From assembly GCA_037951165.1 (NCBI GenBank), contig JBBDHG010000015.1, positions 1,783,501 through 1,847,500 on the forward strand: a stretch of 64,000 nt of DNA, given 5' to 3'. The translations under genes and the position numbers were made by a program. Source of the DNA: Lophius americanus. Taxonomy: Eukaryota > Chordata > Actinopteri > Lophiiformes > Lophiidae. Positions 1 to 11,400 of this stretch are shown here, piece after piece. The notes under the pieces were generated by a model, which ran no database searches, was not told the origin of the DNA, and was given only the letters and a program-made list of their open reading frames with translations. How positions within the stretch are numbered: position 1 is the first letter of the stretch; every line of letters begins with the position of its first letter.

Positions 1-90
1 GTCAGACTAAAAAGACTCATGTGTGTGCAGAGAGGTTGTGTAAACCTTTTCAATGGAAAACAAATCCCTTTCAGAAACTAGGCCAACGCT

Positions 91-538
91 GTCAAGGGTA
101 TAGCCTTGAAACCTCCCAACCCCCCCGTGATATACTATCTGAAACACCTTACATTAATGTGAAGTTATATCTGAAAAAATGTTTTTTTACTTAAAATAGC
201 TCCCCCTAGTTAGTAACGTTTGAACTTTTTCAGTAAAACAAAATGTTTGCATGACGAATCTCCTGCATTCGATCAATATGCACCTAATTTGGGCTAAATC
301 TGACGAATGTTTGTAAAGTTATGGCCCGGCGACTTTTGAATATAAAGCTCCCCCTAGATTCAGAAATATAAAACCAAACTTTCACAAAATCAATCCAGCT
401 CTTCCTCACACATTTGAAAATGATCGATAAAACAGTTTTTGAGTTATTGCATTAAACAAAGAACCTGCGGCGCTGGCAAGTCTCCCAGCGGCGGAAATAA
501 TGATTCCATAATATCCCTGACTTTTAAGGAATATAAGT
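91..538 (+). mobile_element. Unnamed TIR repeat family, copy 1
   Basis: Dispersed non-coding repeat. The left end (gtcaagggtatagccttgaaa) matches copies 5 and 6. The body has two 'gctccccctag' blocks (about 201 and 347), the core 'aaaatcaatccagctctt' (about 387), 'tttttgagttattgc' (about 435) and the right end 'gattccataatatccctgac' (about 503). The order is the same in every full copy. It is shorter than copy 5 because the left internal part is missing. No coding frame is conserved between copies, so it looks non-autonomous. The family name is unknown to me. Confidence 0.75.
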
Positions 539-1194
539 AAAAAATAATGAATACAAGGTATTCATTACAAGGTATAAATACATTTTCTGATAGAACAGGC
601 AAAAATGTTCTTCTTAGGATTTCTTGAAACGAGATGTGATATTTCGTATAAGAAGATCTTGAAATTTCAATCAAGTGCTTTGAATCAAAAGTTAGTATTT
701 TCTTCCTTAGATTTTCGTTTTTTATCACTATATATGTCAACTTCTTTATTTTAGAAGCATCAAATTTATTTTCAGTTGTATTTTAGTGACATTTTGATTT
801 TTTGCAGTGTTCATCATCCCATCAAAATAAACAAGAATGTCCAACTATTGATTAATGGTGGGTAACTAAGGAGCAGAACTGGTCGACTGTTTCCGGAGTT
901 TGCTTTTAATACTATAAATTTATTGAACTCCTGGACAGTAGAACACTAGCAGAACGGGTAAAAGAAAATATTGAGCTAGGTTCGGATGAAACAAGGAAAT
1001 TGTAATGCCAAACGTAGTTTATTGGTTGAAGTGATGAGAAAGAAGAAAGAAAGCAAAAGGTGAAAGAAAACTTCTGTTTTCATGTCACAATGATTTCAAA
1101 TACCTCACGGCCAAAGGCCAATTACATCGTTGCCAGCAGCTTTTATTTATTAGGTTAATTGTAATAGCCTTCTCTATTGTGTAGATTCTCATTC
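539..1194. other. AT-rich interval, nothing recognised
   Basis: No gene, RNA or named repeat could be supported. The minus-strand open frame at 444-740 overlaps repeat copy 1 and has no recognisable domain. Confidence 0.5.
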
Positions 1195-1258
1195 ATCAAA
1201 GATCTGGGGACCGGGCAATAAAGATTCAATAATAACCCCCAACTTCTTGGGAATATAT
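1195..1258 (+). mobile_element. Unnamed TIR repeat family, copy 2 (right-end fragment)
   Basis: 'agattcaataataaccccc' followed by 'aacttcttgggaatata' matches the right terminus of the family (gattccataatatccctgacttttcggggatata in other copies, here described by parts). It abuts copy 3 so that two right ends meet at about 1254. Confidence 0.55.
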
Positions 1259-1686
1259 CCTCTTAAAGTCGGGGATTTTATGGAATGCCCATCAGCATTG
1301 GCTCATATGAATCCACACATGGAGATCTGTCTCGAATATATATTATTTCACTATAATAGTTCACATTTTAATTATTAATGGGAGATTTTTATGGAAAAAC
1401 ACAGTTTCTTATCGGTAACTTCCCGACCATAAGTACAATTGTGTCGAAATGAACTCAAATGAATTGACACAGGGAAGTCCGTCTTGTTTTATTATTGAGC
1501 TCCAGAAAAAAACTGTAAACTGTATTTATCTTCATTATTGAGTCACTGTGGGATCTTATCTTAAATCATATTTCTGACTTCATAGGAATAGGTAGGTTGA
1601 GAAATGTGGACTGTTTGAGGTTATTAAAAAGTCTAATTGGAGGAGTTGTACAACGCAGGGGATTTAGGACTTTTCCTGGTATAGAT
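1252..1686 (-). mobile_element. Unnamed TIR repeat family, copy 3
   Basis: Reverse-oriented copy. It begins with 'tatatcctcttaaagtcggg' and 'attttatggaat', the inverted right end. It then shares with copy 7, in order, 'tatgaatc', 'cactataatagttcac', 'acttcccgaccataa', 'aactcaaatgaattgac', 'ctgtatttatcttcattattga', 'gacttcataggaatag' and 'aggttgag'. It ends near 'caggggatttaggacttttc', matching the left end of copy 5 in reverse. The minus open frame at 1566-1763 lies in this repeat and is not a gene. Confidence 0.75.
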
Positions 1687-2854
1687 AATAATATTTGACT
1701 TCTAAATATTAAGTATTGCAGTATATGCCAGTCAGTCCTGTTACAAAGAAAGTGCACTCTCATATGTGAGAGATTGCGTTAAGTCACAAAACCCAGACAA
1801 GAAGTGAAATCTGAATTAACTCCATGTTTCTAATTTATTTGTGAGTAGTGCTCTCAGCCACTTATCATAGTCAGATGGTGGTTAGGACACCTTCGGTATT
1901 TAAGTCAATAAAAAGCAACAGAACATGAACATACAACAACAGAAGTAAAGCTTGCTATACTTGAATATCAAATAAATATGTCTGTTAAGTATGAACTCCT
2001 CAATTCCTGTAATCTTTTAACATGCTTCTAAAAGGTTTATGGCTCGGCTCTTCACTGATGACAGCCGCAGCAACACACCTCGGTTGAAAATACCCCTTCC
2101 ATAGCGTGTTATTGCCTCTGAAGTAGCTTATTAAGTGATAGTGATATATACGTGTTGATGTGGATTACACTATAGGGAGTACTCTGATTAGTTGCTTTAG
2201 ACATGGGATTGTAAATTGCAACATACAAATGATCAACACTGTGTTGGTTTTTCGGAGGGTAGGAAATATATTGGGAAAAGCCATTCCAAAAGTAATGACA
2301 TGCAGGGAGACCTGAAATCAAGTTTAGGGAGAGAACTTCAACAGATGATGCTGTGCTGTCATCTATGGTTGGGAGATCTATCTATTGACTGGGTTGGTAG
2401 TAGCATCTAATTTCCCTGATGTTTCAAAACTTTGACTAGTCTTATGAGTCTTGTCTAAAACAGGCAAACTTACAAAATTTAGCATGATTTATTATATAAT
2501 GTTATACATCCTCCAGAAAAACATTGCTTTCATACAGCGACGCAACATTTCGATCTAACGGAGATCTTCTTCAGATATCGTCAAATCACCATCACAAGGA
2601 GAACAGGCAATACGTGGACACGGATTCCTCTAAAAGAAAACAGTGGAAGTATGAAATCGTTGTTGCACAAGCACAAATCTATCACATATCTATCTCATTT
2701 TAATATCATTATGTAGAAAATAAGATCTATTTGTTTGTCTCTCTACTCTCTGGACTGATCAGAGCATGGCTGGACCATACTTTCTGATATTCCCCCATAA
2801 AAGGAACAAAATAAGCTTCTCTAAAAAAAGGTGGGGCCAAGAACAACTAGAAAC
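1687..2854. other. Unannotated AT-rich interval
   Basis: No gene supported. At 2535-2590 the reverse complement contains 'ctgaagaagatctccgttag' followed by 'atcgaaatgttgcg'. This 'gaag...cgaaacgttgc' signature recurs at 22000 and 42530 and, in my recall, marks the 3' part of a fish retroelement. Family not assigned. Confidence 0.4.
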
Positions 2855-3370
2855 AGTCATGAGGTTGTGTTTATTTTTTATTTTATTGTGAAGTTCCGTA
2901 ATTTTGGTTTGTGTTAACTTTTTAGTGTGTTTATCTGTTTATTATAGTTATTTACTTTGTCCTTCCTAGTCTAGTCTGTGTGTTTCACTTTTGTTCTTTT
3001 CTTCCTCTCTGTGTCTGTCCTGTGATTCTGTTTTACTCTTGTGTGATTGGTCATCATGTTCACCTGTGTTTCCCCTCCAGCTGTGTCTCATTGTCTCGTT
3101 AAGTCGGTCTATATAATCTGTCATCACAGTTCCTTCTGTGCCAGTTCGTTGTTTGATGTTCCCCCTGTGTCATCACCTGTCCCAGCCTTCGCCCAGTGTT
3201 TTTTTTGAAAGCAAGTTATTTCCTAGTGTTTTTCGTTATTCCTGTTTGATCCCCTGCCTTTTCCTCAGGCCTCTTTTTGGTTTATGTCAAATATTTTAAT
3301 GCACCTGCTCTGCCACGCTGTATTGTGTCTGCACCTGGGTCTAAGCTTGCCCCAAGAAAGTTCATAACAG
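2855..3370 (+). mobile_element. LTR-like or promoter-bearing interspersed repeat
   Basis: A T-rich block of low-complexity 'ctgtgt/ttcc' sequence contains a CCAAT-like area, 'gtgattggtcatcatgttca', 'ctgtgtctcattgtctcg', a TATA-like 'tctatataatctgtc' (3110-3124), and an end 'ctgcacctgggtctaagctt'. This layout (promoter, then 'ctgcacctgggtc..', then 'aacag') resembles dispersed fish repeats that I associate with LTRs of Gypsy-type elements. No internal gag or pol and no second LTR were seen, so it would be a solo remnant. The class is uncertain. Confidence 0.4.
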
Positions 3371-4207
3371 AAACAACAAAATTACTAATATACGAACATA
3401 TAAAGTCCAACACTTAAGGGTTTATGTCACATATATTTCAAAACATAAATCATCCAAAAAAATATATTAAAAATTAAAAACTACTATATAAATATATATA
3501 TATATATAAATGGGCCGGATTAATATTATTTTCCCCAATTTTTGATAGTAAAGGAATGTTTAGACATAAGTAGGCTAGAAAAGTATTGATACCTTCAAAA
3601 GGGGAAACCATGCACCTAAGTGAAACGGGGATAATGAGCCGAGGAGGAGCCTCAACACATCTCTGAGAGAGACAATCAAAATGTATTTCTTGAAATATCA
3701 GAAGAAATGTTGTAGGGTTGTCAATCATACTTATAAACAAATGATTAGAAAAAAAGCTTTGTTTAATGCAGCAACATTCTCTTTACAAAGAAGGTTTGAG
3801 ATGAAAAATCTAAATTTAAGCCCTTCCGTGATAAGTTGTTCAAAAATAGAGAATGCCCCTCTTTTCAAAAGGTTTTGTTAATGAAAATAATCAAGTACTC
3901 AATTAAAATCACTGCCTGTTAATTGGTTATAATAAAATGGCTCACTGCTTATTCTTTCTCTGGATCTTTTCCTCTTTTTAGTGGTGTTCAGAAAATAAGT
4001 TGGGAACGGCAGCCAACCTTGTAAAAAGCAAAAAAACAAATAAATAAATAATAAAATCAATACGTTCTGCCTCTCTTCCCATCCCTCCATTACTTCTGCT
4101 GACACCCTCATACGTGAAAGCCGACCACTGACACACGGTCCACGTTCAGTAGAGTATATCTGTGCGGATGAGTGCTAGACGACTGTCAGCTAGCACGTCT
4201 TAAACCA
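3371..4207. other. AT-rich interval with short AT run
   Basis: Includes an AT run at about 3484-3509. Small open frames on both strands have no recognisable domains. Nothing else could be supported. Confidence 0.45.
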
Positions 4208-4208
4208 C

Positions 4209-4244
<36 letters not shown>

Positions 4245-4246
4245 TT
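4208..4246. repeat. (CT)n microsatellite
   Basis: Near-pure CT tract interrupted once by TTT. It makes serine/leucine and arginine/glutamate open frames on the two strands (4172-4408 and 4186-4395) that are not genes. Confidence 0.9.
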
Positions 4247-4289
4247 CGCTTTTTCTTCCTTTCTCTTTCCGGCTCGCTCCCCCTCGCCC

Positions 4290-4565
4290 TCCCCCCTCCA
4301 CCATCCTTCACAACAGTCTTCATTTGCATGGTGGAATTGGCAGCGGTCTGTTGTGGCCAGACAAGTGTAGCATTACGCGGGGAACAAGTTACCATGGGGG
4401 AAGGTTAATACAGACAATAACGGAGGCAGATAATGGGAATTGGGTTTCTGTTTTCAAACCTCTTATCAGGCCTGACGCGAGAAATCAGGCCCCTGCTTTG
4501 AATAAAGAGGTGGGGGGTATTTAAAGAGTCGGCTCTGTCAAGAGCACCGCCGTCGCGTCCCTACA
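4290..4565. other. Candidate conserved non-coding block
   Basis: Mixed-composition, non-repetitive stretch between microsatellites, containing 'cttcatttgcatggtgg' (octamer-like ATTTGCAT), 'agataatggg', 'cttatcaggcctgac' and 'tatttaaagag'. It lacks a sustained reading frame with recognisable protein features. Regulatory status is inferred only from sequence texture. Confidence 0.3.
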
Positions 4566-4597
4566 CAACCATGGTTTGTCCGTGACATTTCCAAAAA

Positions 4598-4617
4598 TGT
4601 GTGTGTGTGTGTGTGTG
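4598..4617. repeat. (GT)n microsatellite
   Basis: Short GT tract following 'aaaaat'. Confidence 0.85.
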
Positions 4618-4749
4618 CGGAGGGGGCAGTGGGTGATGGTGGCGGGTAGTTCATGTGTGTGAGCACATTCTCTGCTGTTCATTAACCAGTGTGTTCATTG
4701 TGTGCGTGTCAAATTCATGCATTTAGAACACATTTGTTAAATAAGGGCC

Positions 4750-4965
4750 CTATCAGCCACCTATCGGTAGGTCGGAGGTTACATGTCGAAGTGTACTTGA
4801 GCAAGATAGTGAACCCCAATATTTGCTCTCTTGGACTGATCCATTGGTGTGAGCGTTTGCAAGAATGATTACTGATCATGACGAGATAGTACCTCCTTGC
4901 GTGTAGTCATCACTCAACGAACATGTGTAAATGGGTTAATGATGGCTTATGTGTTTCACTGCAAT
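4750..4965 (+). mobile_element. tRNA-derived SINE, head-truncated
   Basis: Contains 'acatgtcgaagtgtacttga' and 'gcaagatagtgaacccc', then 'ctgatccattggtgtgag' and 'aaatgggttaatgatg'. These are landmarks of the body of a common percomorph SINE whose head is tRNA-like. The tRNA-like part is eroded ('tatcggtaggtcggaggtt' may be a remnant of the A-to-B box interval). It appears to be the same family as the minus-strand copy at 53690-53885, which keeps the head. Confidence 0.65.
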
Positions 4966-5851
4966 CATGAGTTTTGTTTTTTTTATGGGTAAAGTAGAAA
5001 GATTAAAAAAGATCGATTTAACTACCAGGCTGGGTTAGTAAAAGCCCAGCGCGGAAAGCAATTTCCAAAAAGATAAGGAATAGGCTGAAATTCTAGATAC
5101 CTAAAAGAAAAGCCCTTTAACAGGCAACCTCAAGCGGATCCCAACTCATAGTGTGCCTTACCAGTTTGGTTCAGAGTGAGTGACAATAGTGACAAAACCA
5201 ATAATGTCAGCTACAACAATATGACGATTGCATTTATTACTGATTAGAATACATTTTCGAATAATACGTTTGTTCACGTGACCCTGCAAGATGGAAAAGC
5301 ACCAAAAAGAAAAACTTGTTTAAAAAAAGTTTAGAAGCTGCATTTTCCCCTTCTCCTTTTCTATTGTGGTGTTACTAGACATTGTGTAAAGAATTGTTGG
5401 GTTCTGTTTGTTATTTTGGCTTTGGTCCAAGCATAAGTCAGGCTTCTCTCATTGTAAATATTTCAGTCACTGTGTATAGCAATAAATTGCTCAATACAAC
5501 TCCAACCTTTTCACAACATTAACCACGCCTTTGTCATTGCTACCTTCATGATGAATGTTTCCTGACTCTGTCTACTCCTCCATAACACATACAATGATGC
5601 TCTGGGGTGATATTTTTACCCCCTCCAATGATATCACGAGAACAATTACTATATAGTGTAAATGTATTAGTCTGAGCTCAGACCTGGTAGTATTAAGTGC
5701 AGCCCAAACCTTCCAGGAAATCGGCCCATCTAGAAAAATAAATCCGCATCAACTCTAATTATCATGAAATTAAATGGAAATATATTTATATTTTCGATGG
5801 TCACCTTTCCAATTTTATTTTTCACCCTATATTAATCTTTATTTTGAGTGT
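4966..5851. other. Unannotated interval
   Basis: Unique-looking sequence with no supported gene, RNA or repeat. Confidence 0.4.
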
Positions 5852-6325
5852 CAAAACTCTCTACGCTGTTGGTGTGTAGCTTTGGTAATACTCAGGGTAC
5901 TGTGCTTGTCCCCTTCCACTTCACCTTCTTCAACTCTGAGTAGGTGATACGTCACCTCTAGAAGTTCTCGCCCGACAGGGCAATCATGGGGTGTACTAGT
6001 GAGGAGAGGGTGGAGGAGTACATTAACCTGCTGAGCACCTTTGTGGACTTGTACCACAAAAACCACCTCCCTTTCAACACCAATAAGACCAAGAAAATAG
6101 TGGTTGATATCTGATGGAGGAGGTCCCCCCTGGTTCTTGTTACCGTCCACATTGAGCACATCGAAGTAGTTAATCTTCCATCCCAGCTCCTCTACGACTG
6201 TAGACAACTCCTGTCTTACGGAAGGAAAGAAACCTCCTCCGTTCCTCACTCCAGCCACCAAACTGTACATCTCTGGATTCTGACCCTTGCTGAGGACCAT
6301 GTTGCTTTTTACTGAGTAAACCACA
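5852..6325 (+). mobile_element. LINE reverse transcriptase fragment, Rex1/CR1-like
   Basis: Plus-strand translation, with frameshifts, shows decayed reverse transcriptase landmarks. Near 5875-5930 a segment reads like the 'G-x-P-Q-G-T-V-L-x-P' block (GNTQGTVLVPFHFT). At 5982-6112 it reads AIMGCTSEERVEEY, then VDLYHKNHLPFNTNKTKKIV, matching the 'A-I-V-G-x-I ... L-N-x-x-K-T-K-E-x-V-V-D-F' block of Rex1/CR1-type LINEs. After this 'TVHIEHIEVVN' matches the next block. The catalytic FADD region is missing and stops interrupt the frame, so the copy is dead. The 157-codon minus-strand open frame at 5851-6324 is antisense to this fragment. Superfamily confidence is good; exact family is not certain. 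Confidence 0.75.
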
Positions 6326-6772
6326 ACTTCCTAGAACTGATTTTCTTGGAGACAGAATCTCGGCTCTTGCTCCTCTCCCAGTTCTAGAAACAGGTTAAGA
6401 CATCAAATGAACATGCATTGATACAGGTCCTAGCTGGACAACAATACCTGGGCAGATGAGGAAGGTGAAAGTAACGGATGTAGAGGAGAAAAACCATAAG
6501 GGAATGGTTGATGGTTTCATGTTGTCAGGAAAGTCTCCAAGGGTGGCTACTGTGGATGTTGTTAGGAATGAAGTTTGAGCCCTGGGTTGTCAGGCCCTGT
6601 GGAGTTTGTGTGATGTGTGTGTGTGGAAAGTGATGGGATAGAGGACCCAGTGATGAGGGGAGTTCTTAATCATCCCCCAGTCAGTCTTTGGTCTTCTTGT
6701 CAAGTGGTTCCTATCATCATGACATTTAAAATATTCATTAATTATCTGGCTGACTTGATGAGCTTTCTCTGG
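6326..6772. other. Unannotated interval
   Basis: No supported feature between the LINE fragment and the CA tract. Confidence 0.4.
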
Positions 6773-6822
6773 CACACACACAAGCACACACACAAACACA
6801 CGCACACACACGCACACACACA

Positions 6823-6882
<60 letters not shown>
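6773..6882. repeat. (CA)n microsatellite
   Basis: About 110 bases of CA with G/A interruptions in the left half and a pure right half. It generates valine/cysteine and threonine/histidine open frames on both strands, which are artefacts. Confidence 0.97.
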
Positions 6883-6883
<1 letters not shown>

Positions 6884-7317
6884 TACACCGTGCAATTAAA
6901 TAAATAATGGCGAGATGTGTCATTCCCCATTGTCTTGAATCATTTTGAAGGAGCAGTTGTTAGATATTTTATGGCCTAATGTTGGAATGTAGCCATTTTG
7001 CTGGAGTTCTCAGAGAATTATGGGGCCACCACTAATGTAAATGTGGTTTCCTACCCCCATCTCATCCTCTTCTGACTCAGTATAGGACTATGCTATGCTC
7101 ACAATGCTGAGTGTTTTGGATATGAGACAGTTTTTGTAAAATCCTGTCAGGTTTAATATTTTCAAGTTTAATGATTAGAGGAACCGGTGAACTATTACTT
7201 TAAAGATTCCATTGATACTATACTGCACAGTCACCACAGTGAGTGGAGGAAAGTAGTGAATAATAGCTGTTTCACTGTAATTGTGTGATGTACTGATATA
7301 TTTAAATCCCAAATGAT
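6883..7317. other. Unannotated interval
   Basis: No supported gene or repeat. Confidence 0.4.
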
Positions 7318-7742
7318 GGGAGTTATGTCCGGAAATAAGTTTTTTTCATAAAATGTTACCCTGGTGAGTAAAATATGAACTTTAAGAGTAATTTATGATA
7401 TAAACAAAATAGCGCTCCTCGGGTTGATTCATATGCATTTTTATTTGGACTAGATCGGATCAACAGTTAGGAAGTTGTGCACGGAAAACATAAAAAGCTG
7501 CCCCTATTGAATAAAATATGAACTATTAAAGGAAAACACAACATACACACGATAAATCTCCTCGATTGGATTCATATGATTTGGACTAAATCTGACCAAC
7601 GGTTGAGAAATTAAAGGGAGATAATACTCCTCCTAGTGTCAAATAGATAAAACTGATCTTTCCCAAAATCAATCCAGTTCTTCAACACACTAAATCCTAT
7701 GTTGGCATCTGAAAATGTTCCCCGACTTTTCGGGGACATAAC
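7318..7742 (+). mobile_element. Unnamed TIR repeat family, copy 4, with internal duplication
   Basis: Left end 'tatgtccggaaataag' (7324). Right end 'ccccgacttttcgggg' (7720-7735), a 6-base-stem palindrome, then 'acataa'. Core 'cccaaaatcaatccagttctt' lies near 7662. The internal block 'aataaaatatgaact ... ttgattcatatg ... tttggacta' occurs twice (about 7361-7475 and 7508-7611), so this copy carries a tandem duplication of roughly 100-145 bases absent from the other copies. Confidence 0.75.
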
Positions 7743-8404
7743 TGCTGGACCGATCTTTAACTAACATATATGGTATATGGTTAATGTCAAAAAAATTTAC
7801 AAATATATAAGTATGGAATATTTATGTCATTTGTGCAACTTCAGACCAAAACCGCCCACAAAACCCTCTGTCAATGATAATACCCATAACTACCCTATAA
7901 TAAGTCTTATATATTTTAATATTAACTGAAAAGCATTGTTGCAGAAATATCTTCCCTAAAACTCAAACCCAGTCGAATCACTTCATTCAGCAAATGTCTG
8001 CAAATTTTCACAGGAGCTCTGTCCCCCTTTTGCTCGTGTATTCACAAGCAGCTTGAACCCCTTCCTGACATTGGGTCGGATCAGATAATGTATCTGCTGT
8101 CACCCTCCTTCTGGAAGTGATCAGTGACATAGATTAGTGGCGAGACACTCCGCATGGCCAAAGAGATCATAGGCATCAGGACTAAAAATAGACAACCATA
8201 GATTTCCTCCCAGGGGATGACAACCCATTTATTCTCATATTGCTGATGGTCAGCACCCCACGCTCCACCCCACTTCCACTCCACCTCACACTCATCCACC
8301 TGTCCCCCCACATGCATGTCTGGAAGGTGGGATGGTAGTGGGTAAATCAGTGACCTACTAAGAATGCAAGTTTAATTTATCTACAGTGTGCACTCCGACA
8401 CTTT

Positions 8405-8406
<2 letters not shown>
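7743..8406. other. Interval with an unassigned minus-strand frame
   Basis: A 78-codon minus-strand frame at 8081-8317 is tryptophan- and acid-rich at its start and hydrophobic in its middle (about residues 40-58). I do not recognise it. It has no splice context or upstream coding signal that I could support, so it is not called as a gene. Confidence 0.3.

Positions 8407-8407
<1 letters not shown>

Positions 8408-8439
<32 letters not shown>
8408..8439. repeat. (TA)n microsatellite
   Basis: Uninterrupted TA tract of about 32 bases. Confidence 0.95.
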
Positions 8440-8440
<1 letters not shown>

Positions 8441-8441
<1 letters not shown>

Positions 8442-11400
8442 ATTGCATACTTCAAGTTCTTCATCTAGTTGATTGTACTTAAATATTCATATTTTGAACA
8501 TGTATGTATTCAGATTTCATAGAATCGACATCAATCTGTTTATTGGGAAAACAATTCGATTTGATCATTAAAGAAATATGAAAAAGGTTTAAATATGTCT
8601 CACTGTTTAACACGCAGGATCCAATAATATTAAAATTCAGGACATTAGTTTATTTATAATGTTCAGGAAGGTACAGTATTTTGAAGGAGAAATGTATTTA
8701 AAACACATAAGGTTAATTAGAACTATTACACAAATGTAATTTTTGCTCATTTCATTCATGTTTTAATAACAAATTTGCATCACAATTAAATGTATTACTT
8801 TGTTTATTTTACAATTATGCGTTCCGAAAGCATGTAAATGTTACATGTAATTAAAATACATAATCGTAAATATTAGGCTTTTTTTTTAGCGTACAAGCTG
8901 CAAATCATAAACCAGAATGTGGACAGCAAGATCTTCTTCAGCCCTTTGAGATTAGAATGGTTTTCATGTTTTGGTCAGTATTGGTGAGGTTTCACTCCTC
9001 ACATATCATATTTTGCATTTCTATTTCTCTTCCCATCCTATTGATGACGCTCCTTTAATTTCTCAGTTACGTCACGTTTTTGCGTTTTGTTATTGTAAAG
9101 CTAGCCTCGATTCAGCTTTATGAAATCAAAGTCTACTAGGAACAACCATTCTTCTTTTTTTTGTGGTTCAACCCTAGTAATAAGATAAAAGTCCCAGTTT
9201 AAAGGTTGATAAGAGCTGGAAGTTTGTTCATTCAGTATTTAAGTACTGTAGATATCTATCGAAGGTTCAAGCAGAAAGACTCTCCTCTTGCACACTTGGG
9301 CCACAGTTCCTGCTCATACAACTCTTTTATCCTTACCTTTCACACATACTAGGTCTCAATTACATGCTCTACGCTCTGGGGCATCAATTGATATCAGCTT
9401 CACTCATTCATTTCATCTCTGTCGCCTCATCAAATCACTGTATCACACCACCATCAGCTGCTGTCTTCAATATAACAAATAGGAAAAATTGTACTAAAAC
9501 CTGAGGTTGAGTTTTTACTGTTTACCATTGTATCATGATAATTCTGTATCACTTTGAAGCCAGGGGATTATGGAAAATAAGGTGTGTTAAGTTTAGTTTC
9601 TTTGCATTCTGCAGGTGAGATTTTAGAGAACATGAGGAACTGGATCCAAATGTGGATACTGAGGCCAAAGCTAAATTCAGAGCAATGATTTAGTAAATAA
9701 AAATCCAAACGGAGAAAGAGTCTTACAAAGGTAAAAGCAGGCAAGGGTCCAAACTAAATAAGTAAAAAAAAACTGGCAAAATCGTGGAAATAAGGCCAAA
9801 CAATATAAAAGGTTGGAACTCTGAGCATTAAGTGTGATGTAAAGCTGTTTAAAAAAACAAAAACAAAAAAAACAATCAAAAAGGACACAGCTTCAATTCA
9901 TGTGGGAAGGAGAGGAATTTAAGATTGATGGAACTTAACAACAGTAGGAAAAATGATGAAAGGCAATTAAAGCAATGAATTATGGATATTCAAAATGTAG
10001 CAGGAAACACCCAAAACTACAACCACATGCAACAATGTGGCTCACTGATGTGTTCTTGTAAAACGGTTGAGTTCTGTTGCATCAGCGTAATGCAGTGACT
10101 CCCTTTGACCTTGAGGAGAAAAACTGAAATTCATACATTTTTTTTATCAACTATGTCCCTGCAACAAATTTGACTCTAACTCTATTTTTATTTTCACCTG
10201 GCAACTCTTTTACTTCCTGTTTTCTCTGTGTGCTTGCTAAATCAATGTTAGTGTGCGTCTCTCTCTCTCCTAAGTGTGCGCCAGAGTTTGACTGATGGTG
10301 TGGCACCGGTCAGAGTGGCGAGGATCTGGAGCAGCAGCTGACAGGGTCCTCCTGCAGGGCCCGGCCCGGTATCGATCGCCTGAGCCTGGCCAGGTGTCTG
10401 CCTGGAGTGAGTGAGGGAAAGAACAAGATCAGCCATGCAGAAAGGAAGAGAGAGAATGGGAGAGGGAGAGGGAGGACACGAGCGGCTTCATTGAACCTAA
10501 TAGAGGGAGGTGGAGGAGGGAATGTTGTGGGCAGCAAATATAAGACAGCAATGAAAACCAGTAAGCTGAAAAGGTGAATCTTTAGTCAAAGCCATCAGAG
10601 AAAATGGAATATACATAGAAGAACCAAGGATCAGGAGTCTTGTACAGCAGGAATTGGGAGTTTTGAGTCAGACCTCCACCCTGTTATCCTGATCCGGAGC
10701 AGCAAGATAACATGGTTTTATGCTGTCCCCATCAGCCAATAGAGAAGCTCAAGGAAGATGGAAGGAGCTCTGAAGGAGTACAATCTCTTCCTGTCCCCTC
10801 AGAGGATACCAGATGCATTCAGAAATAGGGGTACAGTAGGAGACCATTTCTGTCCCCAAGGTGCAATCTAGACTAGTGTACTCTCTAGGGCCAATTACAG
10901 AACCTAAAGGTGACTATGTGTAGCTTTTTGTGGTCCAGAAAAGGTTCATACTGTATTTGTTCCCAGGCGGTAAAGGGTAAATACGTGTACCGTTTCATTT
11001 AAATAATAATGTTTAAAAACACCATTGTTGGCTTCGCTCCTGTCAGTTGGGCGATTGATGCACGTGAACAGAAATGATCCAGGAAGGACATTCATGACCA
11101 AATTGAGTATAGCTGTATCTCTCTCTCCCGGCCAAACAGGATTTAAGCAGTTTTTTTCATTTACTGGATTTGTAATAAGCCTTACAGGCCAATGTATTGC
11201 CTACATACTCTTTCAAACACCTGAAGCTACCACTCACATCCCTCCCCGACACAGTTTTGTGAACATTATTGTGACCCTCACTCGAGATCATTCTCACCCT
11301 CACTTCCCTCTCTTGTGGTGTCAAGATGTTTTTGATGCCCCACCCCTCCCTTGGTAGTTAAGGGTGAGGCTAAAGGTGTCTTATCTCAGATTCATCATGG

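Noticed and set aside
5851..6324. 157-codon minus-strand hypothetical protein
   Set aside because: Antisense of a plus-strand Rex1/CR1-like RT relic.
6590..6923. Four open frames on both strands, valine/cysteine or threonine/histidine rich
   Set aside because: They are translations of the CA microsatellite at 6773-6882.
8081..8317. Minus frame with a faint resemblance to a piggyBac-type transposase segment
   Set aside because: Only a tryptophan-glutamate pair and a hydrophobic run agree. No catalytic or terminal features were found.
10248..10537. Two overlapping minus-strand frames in GC-rich DNA
   Set aside because: No start or splice context and no domain. The block is better described as a possible non-coding element.
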